From positions 1 to 64,000 of the forward strand of contig JAHBWG010000043.1 of assembly GCA_019637095.1 (NCBI GenBank): DNA of 64,000 nt, in the 5' to 3' direction. The notes beneath the pieces were generated by a model that was given only the letters and a program-made list of their open reading frames with translations, made no database searches and was not told the DNA's origin. This document shows, one piece after another, positions 15,850 to 23,429 of this stretch. The stretch comes from Sandaracinaceae bacterium. Lineage in GTDB: Bacteria; Myxococcota_A; Polyangia; Polyangiales; Sandaracinaceae. Position numbers and translations under genes: made by a program. Positions within the stretch are counted from its first letter, which is position 1. Every line of letters begins with the position of its first letter.

Positions 15850-16010
15850 ATCGAGACCAGCCCGTCGCGGAGCGACGGGCGTCGGTCGAGGGGGCCCCAT
15901 CGCCCCGCGATGGGGTCGAACGCGGCTGCGCCGCGTTCGCCTTGGGCGGGGGGCCCCGTCGCGGCTTTGCCGCGATGGGGGGAGGGGCTGGAACAGCCCC
16001 TCCGAAGACT
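15850..16010. repeat. Array of five triloop hairpins (repeat copy B)
   Basis: The gap 15804-16014 holds five consecutive near-perfect inverted repeats. They are 15860-15880 (9-bp stem, GGA loop), 15895-15915 (9 bp, CCC), 15917-15939 (10 bp, TGC), 15954-15980 (12 bp with one G-U, TTT) and 15981-16003 (10 bp, GAA). Every loop is exactly 3 bases, while the stem sequences differ. The left part matches copy A (30-76) in reverse orientation, and the right end matches the GGAGGGG-TTC-loop element found at 6, 52844 and 54065. There are no coding features. Confidence 0.8.
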
Positions 16011-16014
16011 CAGC

Positions 16015-16848
16015 TCAGCGCGCGGGGTCTTGCCCGTACGCGTCCCGGAGCAGCGCGTAGAGCTCGGGGTGCTCCGCGCGCAGCTTCTCGGGCCGCTCGA
16101 AGAAGACCTCGGTCGCGACGGCGAAGAACTCCGCTTCGTTCTTCGCGGCGTAGCGGCGCAGGATCGAGCGGCCCTTCGCCGCGCGCGCGGTCTCCGCGTG
16201 CACCACCGAGAGCCACGGCGCGACCGCGGCCCACGGCATGAACCCGGGCACGCCGTCCGCGCGGCCGCGGTCGAAGTCCAGGACGTGCGCGAACTCGTGG
16301 TAGCCGACGTTGTGGCCGTCGCCGTCGCCGCGGAACCCCTGCCGGAGCGCGCGCGCGCTGAAGAGGATCGGCCCCTGCCCGTGGACCATCCCGAGGATGT
16401 TCCCCTCGCCGCGGTAGGTCTCGTCGAACGCCTCGTCGTAGATCACGATGTCGCGCAGCTTCGGGTAGCGGAAGCCGGGGCGGCCGAAGATCAGGACGAC
16501 CGCCGAGGCGGCGACCAGCACCTTCAGCGCGTCGTCGATCTCGGCGCCGCGCGGGCCGGTGATCACGTGCTCGTCGACGAACCAGCGCACCTCGTCCTCG
16601 AAGCGGCGGCGGTCCGCGGGCTCGAGCGCGCGGTAGTAGCCGACCCACTCCTCGAGGGTCGCGCGCCACGCCGGCGGGAACGGCGCGCGCGAGAGCCGGG
16701 CGCGGCGCCGCGTGCGGCGGCTCAGCACGAGCCACGCCGCGAGCGCGATCCCCGCGCCCGCGCCGAGACCGACGGCGAGCCCGAAGCGCAAGCCCAGCAG
16801 GACGCCCGCGAGCGCGCCGAGCCCGAGCGCGTACGCCCAATAACGCAC
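16015..16848 (-). CDS. mtfA: MtfA-family zinc-dependent peptidase
   Basis: A 277-residue protein with one or two N-terminal hydrophobic segments (about 5-42) and a MtfA-type gluzincin domain. The zinc motif is HEFAH at 184-188 (VGYHEFAHVLD), and a downstream acidic helix (AKNEAEFFAVATEVFF) should provide the third ligand. FGRPGFRYPKLRDIVIYDEAF (121-141) is characteristic of the family. E. coli MtfA is a soluble peptidase that binds the repressor Mlc. The predicted membrane anchor here is a difference, and no Mlc gene is in view. The start is GTG 16848, chosen because no upstream in-frame ATG exists. Divergent from the CoA-transferase. Confidence 0.85.
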   Translation of the reverse strand: MRYWAYALGLGALAGVLLGLRFGLAVGLGAGAGIALAAWLVLSRRTRRRARLSRAPFPPAWRATLEEWVGYYRALEPADRRRFEDEVRWFVDEHVITGPRGAEIDDALKVLVAASAVVLIFGRPGFRYPKLRDIVIYDEAFDETYRGEGNILGMVHGQGPILFSARALRQGFRGDGDGHNVGYHEFAHVLDFDRGRADGVPGFMPWAAVAPWLSVVHAETARAAKGRSILRRYAAKNEAEFFAVATEVFFERPEKLRAEHPELYALLRDAYGQDPAR

Positions 16849-16896
16849 GGCACGGGTATGACCGCTCGCGCCGGTGAGGTAAAGGGACTCCCCGAG

Positions 16897-18096
16897 ATGG
16901 ATCGAGCCAGCGAAGTCGACGGACCGCTCGCGGGCGTGCGCGTGATCGAGCTCGGCCAGCTCCTCGCGGGCCCGTGGGCGGGCGCGATCCTGGGCTACCT
17001 CGGCGCCGACGTCGTGAAGGTCGAGGATCCCGCGGGCGATCCGATCCGCACGTGGCGCGTGCTCGACCCGAGCGGCACCTCGTACTGGTGGCGCACGCTC
17101 GCGCGCAACAAGCGTTGCGTCGCGATCGACCTGCGCCAGCTCGAGGGGCAGGCGCTCGCGAAGCGCCTGATCCTCGGCGCCGACGTGCTGATCGAGAACT
17201 TCCGGCCAGGGACGATGGAGCGCTGGGGGCTGGGCCCGGACGTCTTCGAGCGCGAGCGCCCGTCGCTGATCTATGCGCGCGTGAGCGGGTACGGGCAGAG
17301 CGGCCCCTACCGCGATCGGCCGGGCTTCGCCGCGGTCGCCGAGGCGGTCGGCGGGCTGCGCCACCTCACGGGCGAGCCGGAGCGGCCCCGCGTGCGCACG
17401 AACCTGAGCCTGGGCGACACGCTCGCCGGGCTCCACGCCGCGATCGGCGTGCTCGCCGCGCTCTACGAGCGCGACGCGGGCGGCTCGGGTCGAGGTCAGG
17501 TGATCGACACCGCGCTCTACGAGGCGGTCTTCAGCGTGCTCGAGGGCGTCGTCGGGGAGCACGCGGGCGCGGGGATCGTGCGCGGGCCCTCGGGCGGCAC
17601 GATCACCGGCGTCGTCCCCTCGAACGCATACCCGTGCCGCGACGGGCGCGAGGTCATGATCGGCGCCAACGGGCTCTCGCTCTTCCAGCGCTTGATGCGC
17701 GCGGTCGGGCGCGGCGATCTCGCGGAGGATCCCGAGCTCGCCGACAACCCCGGCCGGGTCGCCCGCGCGGCCGAGCTCGACGCGGCGATCGCGGCGTGGA
17801 CGCGCGCGCGCTCGGTCGGCGAGGTCGTCGACGCGCTCGTCGAGGCGGCCGTCCCGTGCGGGCCGGTCTACGATGCGGCCGACATGGCCGCCGATCCGCA
17901 CTTCCGCGCGCGCGGGCTCTTCGAGGAGGTCGACGGCGTCGTCGTGCCGGCGATCGCGCCCAAGCTGTCGCGCACGCCCGGCCGGACGCGGTGGGCGGGG
18001 CGCGCGCGCGGCGCGGACACCGACGCGGTCCTCGCCGAGCGCCTCGGCCTCGATCGCGCCGCCCTCGACGCGCTCCGCGCGCGCAAGGTGATCTGA
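16897..18096 (+). CDS. Family III CoA-transferase (CaiB/BaiF type)
   Basis: A 399-residue enzyme of standard length that moves CoA between carboxylic acids through an enzyme-bound acyl anhydride. The N-terminal signature LAGVRVIELGQLLAGPWAG (11-29) and the segment GADVVKVEDPAGDP are diagnostic. The catalytic aspartate is most likely Asp174 in SLGDTLAGLHA. ENFRPGTMERWGLG and SGYGQSGPYRDRPGF give further family fingerprints. It is the head of a tight run: the metallophosphoesterase starts 3 bases after its stop. Substrates cannot be read from sequence; a dicarboxylyl-CoA such as glutarate or succinyl-CoA is possible. Confidence 0.92.
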   Translation: MDRASEVDGPLAGVRVIELGQLLAGPWAGAILGYLGADVVKVEDPAGDPIRTWRVLDPSGTSYWWRTLARNKRCVAIDLRQLEGQALAKRLILGADVLIENFRPGTMERWGLGPDVFERERPSLIYARVSGYGQSGPYRDRPGFAAVAEAVGGLRHLTGEPERPRVRTNLSLGDTLAGLHAAIGVLAALYERDAGGSGRGQVIDTALYEAVFSVLEGVVGEHAGAGIVRGPSGGTITGVVPSNAYPCRDGREVMIGANGLSLFQRLMRAVGRGDLAEDPELADNPGRVARAAELDAAIAAWTRARSVGEVVDALVEAAVPCGPVYDAADMAADPHFRARGLFEEVDGVVVPAIAPKLSRTPGRTRWAGRARGADTDAVLAERLGLDRAALDALRARKVI

Positions 18097-18099
18097 GCG

Positions 18100-18960
18100 T
18101 TGCGCATCGGGGTCGTCGGTGACGTGCACCTCGCGTTCGACGCGACCGACGTCGAGCAGCTCGACGGGCTCGCCTACGCGGCGATCCTCTTCGTCGGCGA
18201 CATCGCGGGCTACTTCCACCGCGGCGGCGTCGAGATGGCCCGCGTCATCGCGCGCCTGCGCACGCCCACGATCGTCATCCCGGGCAACCACGACGCGGCG
18301 CACGCCGGGCAGATGGCCGCCGAGGTGCTCGAGGCGGACGCGCTCGTCGGCCTCCTCGGCGCGGGCCAGCCGCGGCGCGAGCGCGCGCTCGCGGAGGCGC
18401 TCGCCCCGGCCGCGCTCGCGGGCTACAGCCGTCACCGCGTCGTCGTCGGCGATCGGACGCTCGACGTGGTCGCCGCGCGCCCGCACTCCGCCGGAGGCCC
18501 GCGCCTCGCGTTCCGACCCCACCTCGCGGAGACGTTCGGCGTCGAGGACTTCGAGGACTCGCGCCGCCTGATCGCCGCGCGGGTCGACGAGAGCGACGCC
18601 GACGACCTCATCATCCTCGCGCACAACGGCCCGACCGGCCTCGGCGCGCGCAAGGACGACCTCTGGGGCTGCGACTTCCGCGACGCCGAGGGCGACTTCG
18701 GCGACCCCGATCTGGAGCACGCGATCGGCTACGCGCGCGCGGCGGGCAAGCCGCTCCGCGCCGTGATCGCCGGCCACATGCACCACGCCGTGCGCGGCGG
18801 GGGCACGCGCCGGTGGCGCGCCCGGCGCGACGGCGTGCTCTACGTCAACGCGGCCCGCGTGCCGCGCATCTTCGAGGCGAACGGGCGCACGCTGCGCCAC
18901 CACGTCGAGGTGACGATCGCGGGCGGCGTGGCGCGCGCGCGGGAGGTGCTGCTGTCATGA
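18100..18960 (+). CDS. Calcineurin-like metallophosphoesterase
   Basis: A 286-residue single-domain phosphoesterase with two metal sites. The motifs run in order: GDVH (7-10), GDI (33-35), GNHD (62-65) and, near 226, GHMHH. An extra histidine-containing NGP loop (LAHNGPTG) matches the fifth motif. It should hydrolyse phosphomonoesters or diesters in the cytoplasm; no signal peptide is present. The start is TTG at 18100, four bases after the CoA-transferase stop, and its stop overlaps the methyltransferase start (ATGA). It is thus part of a three-gene operon. The family is too broad to assign a substrate. Confidence 0.88.
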   Translation: MRIGVVGDVHLAFDATDVEQLDGLAYAAILFVGDIAGYFHRGGVEMARVIARLRTPTIVIPGNHDAAHAGQMAAEVLEADALVGLLGAGQPRRERALAEALAPAALAGYSRHRVVVGDRTLDVVAARPHSAGGPRLAFRPHLAETFGVEDFEDSRRLIAARVDESDADDLIILAHNGPTGLGARKDDLWGCDFRDAEGDFGDPDLEHAIGYARAAGKPLRAVIAGHMHHAVRGGGTRRWRARRDGVLYVNAARVPRIFEANGRTLRHHVEVTIAGGVARAREVLLS

Positions 18961-20093
18961 GCTGGGGACGCGACACACGGCTCTTCGCGACGGCCGCCGC
19001 CGGCACCGAGGGCGCCCTGAAGGCGGAGCTGCGCGACCTCGGGCTGTCGGGCGGCAAGGCCGCGCGCGGCGGCGTGCGGGTCGGCGGCGGGCTCGAGGCG
19101 ATCGCGCGGCTCTGCGCGCGCTCCCGGATCGCGGTGCGCGTGCTGATCGAGCTGGACGAGTTCGCGTGCGCCGACGAGCGCGCGCTCGATCGCGGCGTCG
19201 GCGCGATCGCGTGGGAGCGCTGGCTCACGCCCGACCGCACGCTCGCGGTGCGCGCGACGAGCCGCGACAGCCGCGTCTCGCACACCGGCTTCCTCGCGCA
19301 GCGCGTGAAGGACGGGATCGTCGATCGGCAGCGGCGCCTGCTCGGCGCGCGCTCGTCGATCGATCGCCGCGACCCGGACGTCGGCGTCGTGCTGCGGCTC
19401 GAGCGCGACCGGGCGAGCGTCCTGCTCGACGCCTCGGGCGCCTCGCTCCACCGGCGAGGTTGGCGCGCCGAGGAGGGCGCGGCGCCGCTCAAGGAGACGC
19501 TCGCGGCGGCGGTCGTGCGTCTCTCGGGCTGGGATCGCGAGCGGGCGCTCCACGACCCGCTGTGCGGCGCGGGGACGATCCCGATCGAGGCGGACCTCTG
19601 GGCGCGCGGGGTCCCGGCGCAGCGGCCCGAGCGGCGCTTCGGCTTCGAGCGCTGGGCCGACCACGACGAGGACGCGCGCGCCCGCGTCGCGCGCGAGCGC
19701 GCCGCCGGCGAGGCGCGCGTCCGCGCGGACGGACCCGCGTGCGCAGGCTCCGACGAGGATCCCGAGGCGGTGCGGCGCGCGCGCGCCAACGCCGCGCGCG
19801 CCGGCTCGCGCGCGCGCTTCGAGGTGGCCGATCTCACCGCCGTGGCGCTGCCCGCCGGCGCGCACGTGGTGGCGAACCCTCCGTATGGCGAGCGGCTCGC
19901 GGCGGCCGACGTGTGGCCGGCGCTCGAGGTGGCCGTCGCGCGCTGGCGTGCCGCGGGGCACCCCGTGAGCCTGCTGCTGCCGGACGACGCGCCGGCGCTG
20001 AACCCCCCCGGCGCGGCCGCGCCGCGCGCCCACTCGCTCTTCAACGGGGCCTTGCCCTGCCGTCTCGTTACGTGGGATGATCCCAAAGGGTGA
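18957..20093 (+). CDS. THUMP-type class I SAM-dependent RNA methyltransferase
   Basis: A 378-residue protein with the RlmL-N/YpsC/Trm-G10-like layout: a THUMP-like RNA-binding N-terminus (about 45-165) and a Rossmann methyltransferase domain (about 175-378). The SAM site is DPLCGAGTIPIEA (200-212) and the N6/N2 guanine methyltransferase motif is NPPYGERL at 307-314. By family it should make an m2G-type modification on rRNA or tRNA. Two parts of the sequence are unusually Arg/Ala rich (RARVARERAAGEARVRA), common in this genome. It overlaps the phosphoesterase gene by 4 bases. Confidence 0.85.
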   Translation: MSWGRDTRLFATAAAGTEGALKAELRDLGLSGGKAARGGVRVGGGLEAIARLCARSRIAVRVLIELDEFACADERALDRGVGAIAWERWLTPDRTLAVRATSRDSRVSHTGFLAQRVKDGIVDRQRRLLGARSSIDRRDPDVGVVLRLERDRASVLLDASGASLHRRGWRAEEGAAPLKETLAAAVVRLSGWDRERALHDPLCGAGTIPIEADLWARGVPAQRPERRFGFERWADHDEDARARVARERAAGEARVRADGPACAGSDEDPEAVRRARANAARAGSRARFEVADLTAVALPAGAHVVANPPYGERLAAADVWPALEVAVARWRAAGHPVSLLLPDDAPALNPPGAAAPRAHSLFNGALPCRLVTWDDPKG

Positions 20094-20125
20094 GAGAGCG
20101 TTTGGTGGTGGGGCCGTGGATCGAG

Positions 20126-20169
20126 TATGCTTCCGTGAGTAGTTTCCGCTCCGGTGGGATGTACTCACC
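20126..20169 (+). promoter_or_regulatory. Promoter and 5' UTR inverted repeat of PEGA kinase gene
   Basis: A TATGCT box (20126-20131) is followed by GTGAGTA (20135-20141) and its exact inverse TACTCAC (20163-20169), 21 bases apart, before the ATG at 20182. The arms flank the expected transcription start, so they could be an operator or a 5' UTR stem. Which one is not decidable here. Confidence 0.4.
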
Positions 20170-20181
20170 CAACGGTTCGCG

Positions 20182-21966
20182 ATGATCGAAGGTCAGAACG
20201 ACGTGGACGAGGCAGCGAAGGCGAACGTCGAGGACGAGGCGCAGGGGGATTCCAATCCGCCGCCGGCGCCGGGGAAGGGGCTCCAGGGCTCCGGCGCGAC
20301 CGACCCGCTCGTCGGGAAGGTCATCCACGACCGCTTCCGGATCATCGCGCCGATCGCCCGCGGCGGGATGGGCGCCGTCTACAAGGCCGAGCAGGCGCCG
20401 CTCGGGCGCCTGGTCGCGATCAAGGTCCTGAGCCCGAAGCACGACGAGGAGAAGGACCCGGAGTTCCGCAAGCGCTTCTTCCTCGAGGCCGCCACCGTCG
20501 CGAAGCTGAGCCACCCGAACACCGTCACCGTGTTCGACTACGGCCAGAGCGAGGGGATCTTCTTCATCGTCATGGAGCTGCTCGAGGGCCACACCCTCAA
20601 GCGCACCATGAAGAAGGAGGGCCCGTTCGAGCCGACGCGCGCGGTCCACGTCACCAAGCAGATCTGTCGCTCGCTCCGCGAGGCGCACCGCCTCGGGGTG
20701 ATCCACCGGGACATGAAGCCCGGCAACGTCATGCTGCTGCAGCAGGGTGACGAGCGCGACTACGTGAAGGTCCTCGACTTCGGGCTCGTCAAGGACATCG
20801 ACAAGGAAGAGGACGACGAGGATCTCACGCAGGCCGGCGTGTTCATGGGCTCGCCCAAGTACATGTCGCCCGAGCAGATCCAGGGCGACAACGTCGACGG
20901 CCGCAGCGACATCTACTCGCTCGGCGTGCTCCTCTACGAGATGCTGACGGGCAACCCGCCCTTCGTGCGCGACAAGCAGGTGCAGGTGTTGATGGACCAC
21001 ATCAACTCGCCGCCGCCGCCGATGGTCGTGCCCGAGGGTCGGCCGCCGATCCCGAAGGAGCTCCAGGCGCTGACCATGAAGTGCCTCGCGAAGAAGCGCG
21101 AGGATCGCTACGACGACATGGAGCAGCTGCTCAACGCGCTCAAGACGGTGGCGGGCGAGCTGGCGCTGCCCCTGCCGCCGAGCGGCGAGCTCGGGCTCAC
21201 GGGCGAGTACCACATCCCGAACGGCACGCCCGTCAGCGGGATCCACTCGCTCGGCCCCGACCCGATGCGCACGAGCTCGAGCGGTTCGTTCTCCGCGCCC
21301 ACCCTCGGGACCTCGTCGAGCGGGCCGATCCCCGGCGTCGGCCCGGCGGGCGTGACCGCCTCGACCTCGCAGCCCATGGCGCCGGAGACGTCGGCCGGCG
21401 GTCGCGTGGTCATGGTGCTCGGCGCCGTCGCGATGCTCGCCGCCGCGGCGATCCTCTTCTTCGTGCTCGACCCGCTCGGCGGCGGCGCTGGCTCAGGACA
21501 AGCCCCGGTCGTCGCGACCGACCCGCCCAACCTCGACCCGCCGCCCGAGCCCCGGCCGGAGCAGCCCGAGACCAACCCGGAGAACCTGGGGGTCGGCACG
21601 GTGGTCCCCGAGGTCGAGGCGCCGCAGACGCCGGTCGCGCCGATCCCGTCGGTGGTCCTCGAGCTGGACTCGGAGCCGCCGGGCGCGATGGTGCAAGTAG
21701 GCGACGGCCGCCACGGCCCGACGCCGACGCAGGTGGAGATCACCGGCGAGGCCGCCGGTCCTGGTCAGGAGCTGAACTTCGTGTTCACGCTCGCGGGTCA
21801 CCGCGACTTCACGGTGAGCCGCAACGTCCCGGCCCAGGGCCCGCTCCGCGTGACCGCGCGGATGCGCCGCAACTGGACCGGTCCGTCGCGCGGCAGCGGG
21901 GAGAGCGGCACCTCGACCGGCCCGCGCGAGGTCGTGCTGCCCGGCTACCGCGATACGCCGTATTGA
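20182..21966 (+). CDS. Membrane serine/threonine protein kinase with PEGA domain
   Basis: A 594-residue Hanks-type kinase. After an acidic N-terminus the catalytic domain covers about 50-330: glycine loop ARGGMGAVY (59-67), ATP-anchoring Lys81, catalytic loop HRDMKPGN (175-182), and DFG (199-201) with APE replaced by SPE (MSPEQI). A Ser/Gly/Pro linker leads to one transmembrane helix (about 410-432). The extracytoplasmic part ends in a PEGA domain at about 488-560 ([10 protein letters not shown]). Such kinases probably sense an envelope cue and phosphorylate cytoplasmic targets. It stands alone; a TATGCT box and inverted repeat precede it. No phosphatase or FHA partner is adjacent. Confidence 0.93.
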   Translation: MIEGQNDVDEAAKANVEDEAQGDSNPPPAPGKGLQGSGATDPLVGKVIHDRFRIIAPIARGGMGAVYKAEQAPLGRLVAIKVLSPKHDEEKDPEFRKRFFLEAATVAKLSHPNTVTVFDYGQSEGIFFIVMELLEGHTLKRTMKKEGPFEPTRAVHVTKQICRSLREAHRLGVIHRDMKPGNVMLLQQGDERDYVKVLDFGLVKDIDKEEDDEDLTQAGVFMGSPKYMSPEQIQGDNVDGRSDIYSLGVLLYEMLTGNPPFVRDKQVQVLMDHINSPPPPMVVPEGRPPIPKELQALTMKCLAKKREDRYDDMEQLLNALKTVAGELALPLPPSGELGLTGEYHIPNGTPVSGIHSLGPDPMRTSSSGSFSAPTLGTSSSGPIPGVGPAGVTASTSQPMAPETSAGGRVVMVLGAVAMLAAAAILFFVLDPLGGGAGSGQAPVVATDPPNLDPPPEPRPEQPETNPENLGVGTVVPEVEAPQTPVAPIPSVVLELDSEPPGAMVQVGDGRHGPTPTQVEITGEAAGPGQELNFVFTLAGHRDFTVSRNVPAQGPLRVTARMRRNWTGPSRGSGESGTSTGPREVVLPGYRDTPY

Positions 21967-22030
21967 GCTTACGCTCAGTCACCGCCGCGCTCGCGTGATA
22001 TCTGGACGCCTCCACGAAGGAGGTGGCGAG

Positions 22031-22792
22031 ATGAACGGTGTCGTTGCGTTGGTGACCGGGGGTGCGTCGGGGCTCGGCCGGGCCACCGTGGAGCGGTGGG
22101 TCGCCGAGGGCGGGATGGCGGTGATCGTCGACCGCGACGTGGAGCGCGGGGAGGCGCTCGCCGCGTCGCTCGCAGAGCGCGCGCGCTTCGTCCGGGCCGA
22201 CGTCACCGACGCGAGCCAGGTCCAGGCCGCGGTCGACGCCGCGACCTCGCTCGGCCGGTTCGGCCTCGCGGTGAGCTGCGCGGGTGTCGGCTGGGCGGCG
22301 CGCACCGTCGACCGGGACGGAGCGCCGCACGACCTCGACCTCTTCCAGAAGATCATCGGCGTGAACCTCGTCGGCACCTTCAACGTGCTGCGCCTCTCGG
22401 CGGCCGCGATGATGAAGAACGAGCCCGACGCGGACGGGCAGCGCGGCGTGATCGTCAACACCGCCTCCGTCGCCGCGTTCGATGGTCAGATCGGCCAGGT
22501 CGCGTACAGCGCCAGCAAGGGCGGCGTCGCCGCGATGACGCTCCCCGCCGCGCGCGATCTCTCGAAGGCGGGCATTCGCGTCATGACGATCGCGCCCGGC
22601 ACGTTCGACACGCCGATGCTCGCGGGCCTCCCGGAGAAGGCCCGCGAGTCCCTCGCGGCCGCGATCCCGAACCCCTCGCGGCTCGGCGACCCGAAGGAGT
22701 ACGGCGCGCTCGTCGCGCACATCGCGGCGAACGGCTACCTCAACGGCGAGGTCATCCGCCTCGACGGCGCGTTGCGCATGGCGCCGAAGTGA
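22031..22792 (+). CDS. HSD10-type short-chain dehydrogenase (3-hydroxyacyl-CoA dehydrogenase type II)
   Basis: A 253-residue NAD-binding short-chain dehydrogenase. The coenzyme motif is TGGASGLG (9-16) and the catalytic triad is Ser146, Tyr159 and Lys163 in [21 protein letters not shown]. The C-terminal stretch with [17 protein letters not shown] and [13 protein letters not shown] follows the pattern I recall for mitochondrial HSD17B10, which oxidises 3-hydroxy-2-methylbutyryl-CoA in isoleucine breakdown. A strong Shine-Dalgarno sequence (AAGGAGG, 22017-22023) fixes the ATG at 22031, and a TATCTG box with TG extension is at 21999-22004. It fits with the acyl-CoA dehydrogenases and CoA-transferase nearby. 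Convergent with the next gene. Confidence 0.93.
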   Translation: MNGVVALVTGGASGLGRATVERWVAEGGMAVIVDRDVERGEALAASLAERARFVRADVTDASQVQAAVDAATSLGRFGLAVSCAGVGWAARTVDRDGAPHDLDLFQKIIGVNLVGTFNVLRLSAAAMMKNEPDADGQRGVIVNTASVAAFDGQIGQVAYSASKGGVAAMTLPAARDLSKAGIRVMTIAPGTFDTPMLAGLPEKARESLAAAIPNPSRLGDPKEYGALVAHIAANGYLNGEVIRLDGALRMAPK

Positions 22793-22798
22793 GGGGCG

Positions 22799-23332
22799 TC
22801 AGCAGCTGCAGGTGAGGACCTCGCCGGCGGCGAGGATCATGCGACACGAGCTCGGGCAGGCCTGCGCGAGCTCGTAGCGCAGCCGCCGGTCGGACGTGCA
22901 GTCGGCCGCGGGCGCCTCGGGCATCGCCGCGAGCGCGCCGCAGCCTTCGAGCCCGCGCCACTCCTCGCGGTGGAGGATCTCGAAGCCCGTGCCGCGCGCC
23001 TCGAGCAGCGTCCACTCCTCGTGCACGAACGCCCCCGCGCAGTCGGGGATGCGGCGGTTCGTCTCGGCGTGGAACGCGTCGGCGTCGAGCACCACGCGCG
23101 GCGCCGTGAGCGCGGCGGGCGCGCGCAGGTCCGGTACCGGCGCGTCGAGCGCCGTCCCCCGCACGAGCACGGCGACCGGGCCCATCGCGCCGACCAGCCG
23201 CGACGGCGAGCACGCGTCGGCATCGGCCACGACCGTCAGCTCGTAGATCCCCGGCGCGACCGCGTCGCTCGGGTGGCTCTGGCTGCAACCGACCATCAAC
23301 GCACACGCACACATCATCCGGCTGAAACGCAT
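22799..23332 (-). CDS. Lipoprotein of unknown function
   Basis: A 177-residue predicted lipoprotein (lipobox MVGC, Cys16). After the lipobox it has a strand-rich body with eight cysteines, ending CSC, and an SCRM segment that suggests disulphides. The ATG at 23332 is preceded by AAGGGAG, so I prefer it to an in-frame GTG at 23350. It is convergent with the HSD10-type gene (7 bases apart) and divergent from the S9 peptidase. No family recognised. Confidence 0.65.
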   Translation of the reverse strand: MRFSRMMCACALMVGCSQSHPSDAVAPGIYELTVVADADACSPSRLVGAMGPVAVLVRGTALDAPVPDLRAPAALTAPRVVLDADAFHAETNRRIPDCAGAFVHEEWTLLEARGTGFEILHREEWRGLEGCGALAAMPEAPAADCTSDRRLRYELAQACPSSCRMILAAGEVLTCSC

Positions 23333-23378
23333 CGTGCTGTCTCCCTTCACCTCGCCGCGGGTAGCCCGCCCGAGGTCA

Positions 23379-23397
23379 CGCCGTCAAAAAAACGGCG
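23379..23397. promoter_or_regulatory. A-tract hairpin in divergent promoter region
   Basis: CGCCGT (23379-23384) and ACGGCG (23392-23397) flank a seven-base C+A6 loop, a rare AT-rich spot in this genome. It lies about 20 bases before the TATCCT box at 23420, where an UP element or regulator site could sit. Minus-strand termination is possible but there is no minus gene ending here. Confidence 0.35.
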
Positions 23398-23419
23398 GCG
23401 CGCACGCGGACTGAAGCCC

Positions 23420-23425
23420 TATCCT
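23420..23425 (+). promoter_or_regulatory. Putative -10 box (TATCCT)
   Basis: TATCCT ends 4 bases before GTG 23430 and 7 before the in-frame GTG at 23433. The usual gap in this window would favour the second GTG as the real start. Confidence 0.4.
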
Positions 23426-23429
23426 CGGC

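Noticed and set aside
15850-16010. CRISPR array in the hairpin cluster
   Set aside because: Stems differ in sequence, there are no constant direct repeats and no regular spacers, and no cas gene is in the window.
23333-23350. Upstream GTG start for the lipoprotein at 22799-23332
   Set aside because: AAGGGAG sits between the GTG and the ATG at normal distance for the ATG, so the ATG is better.
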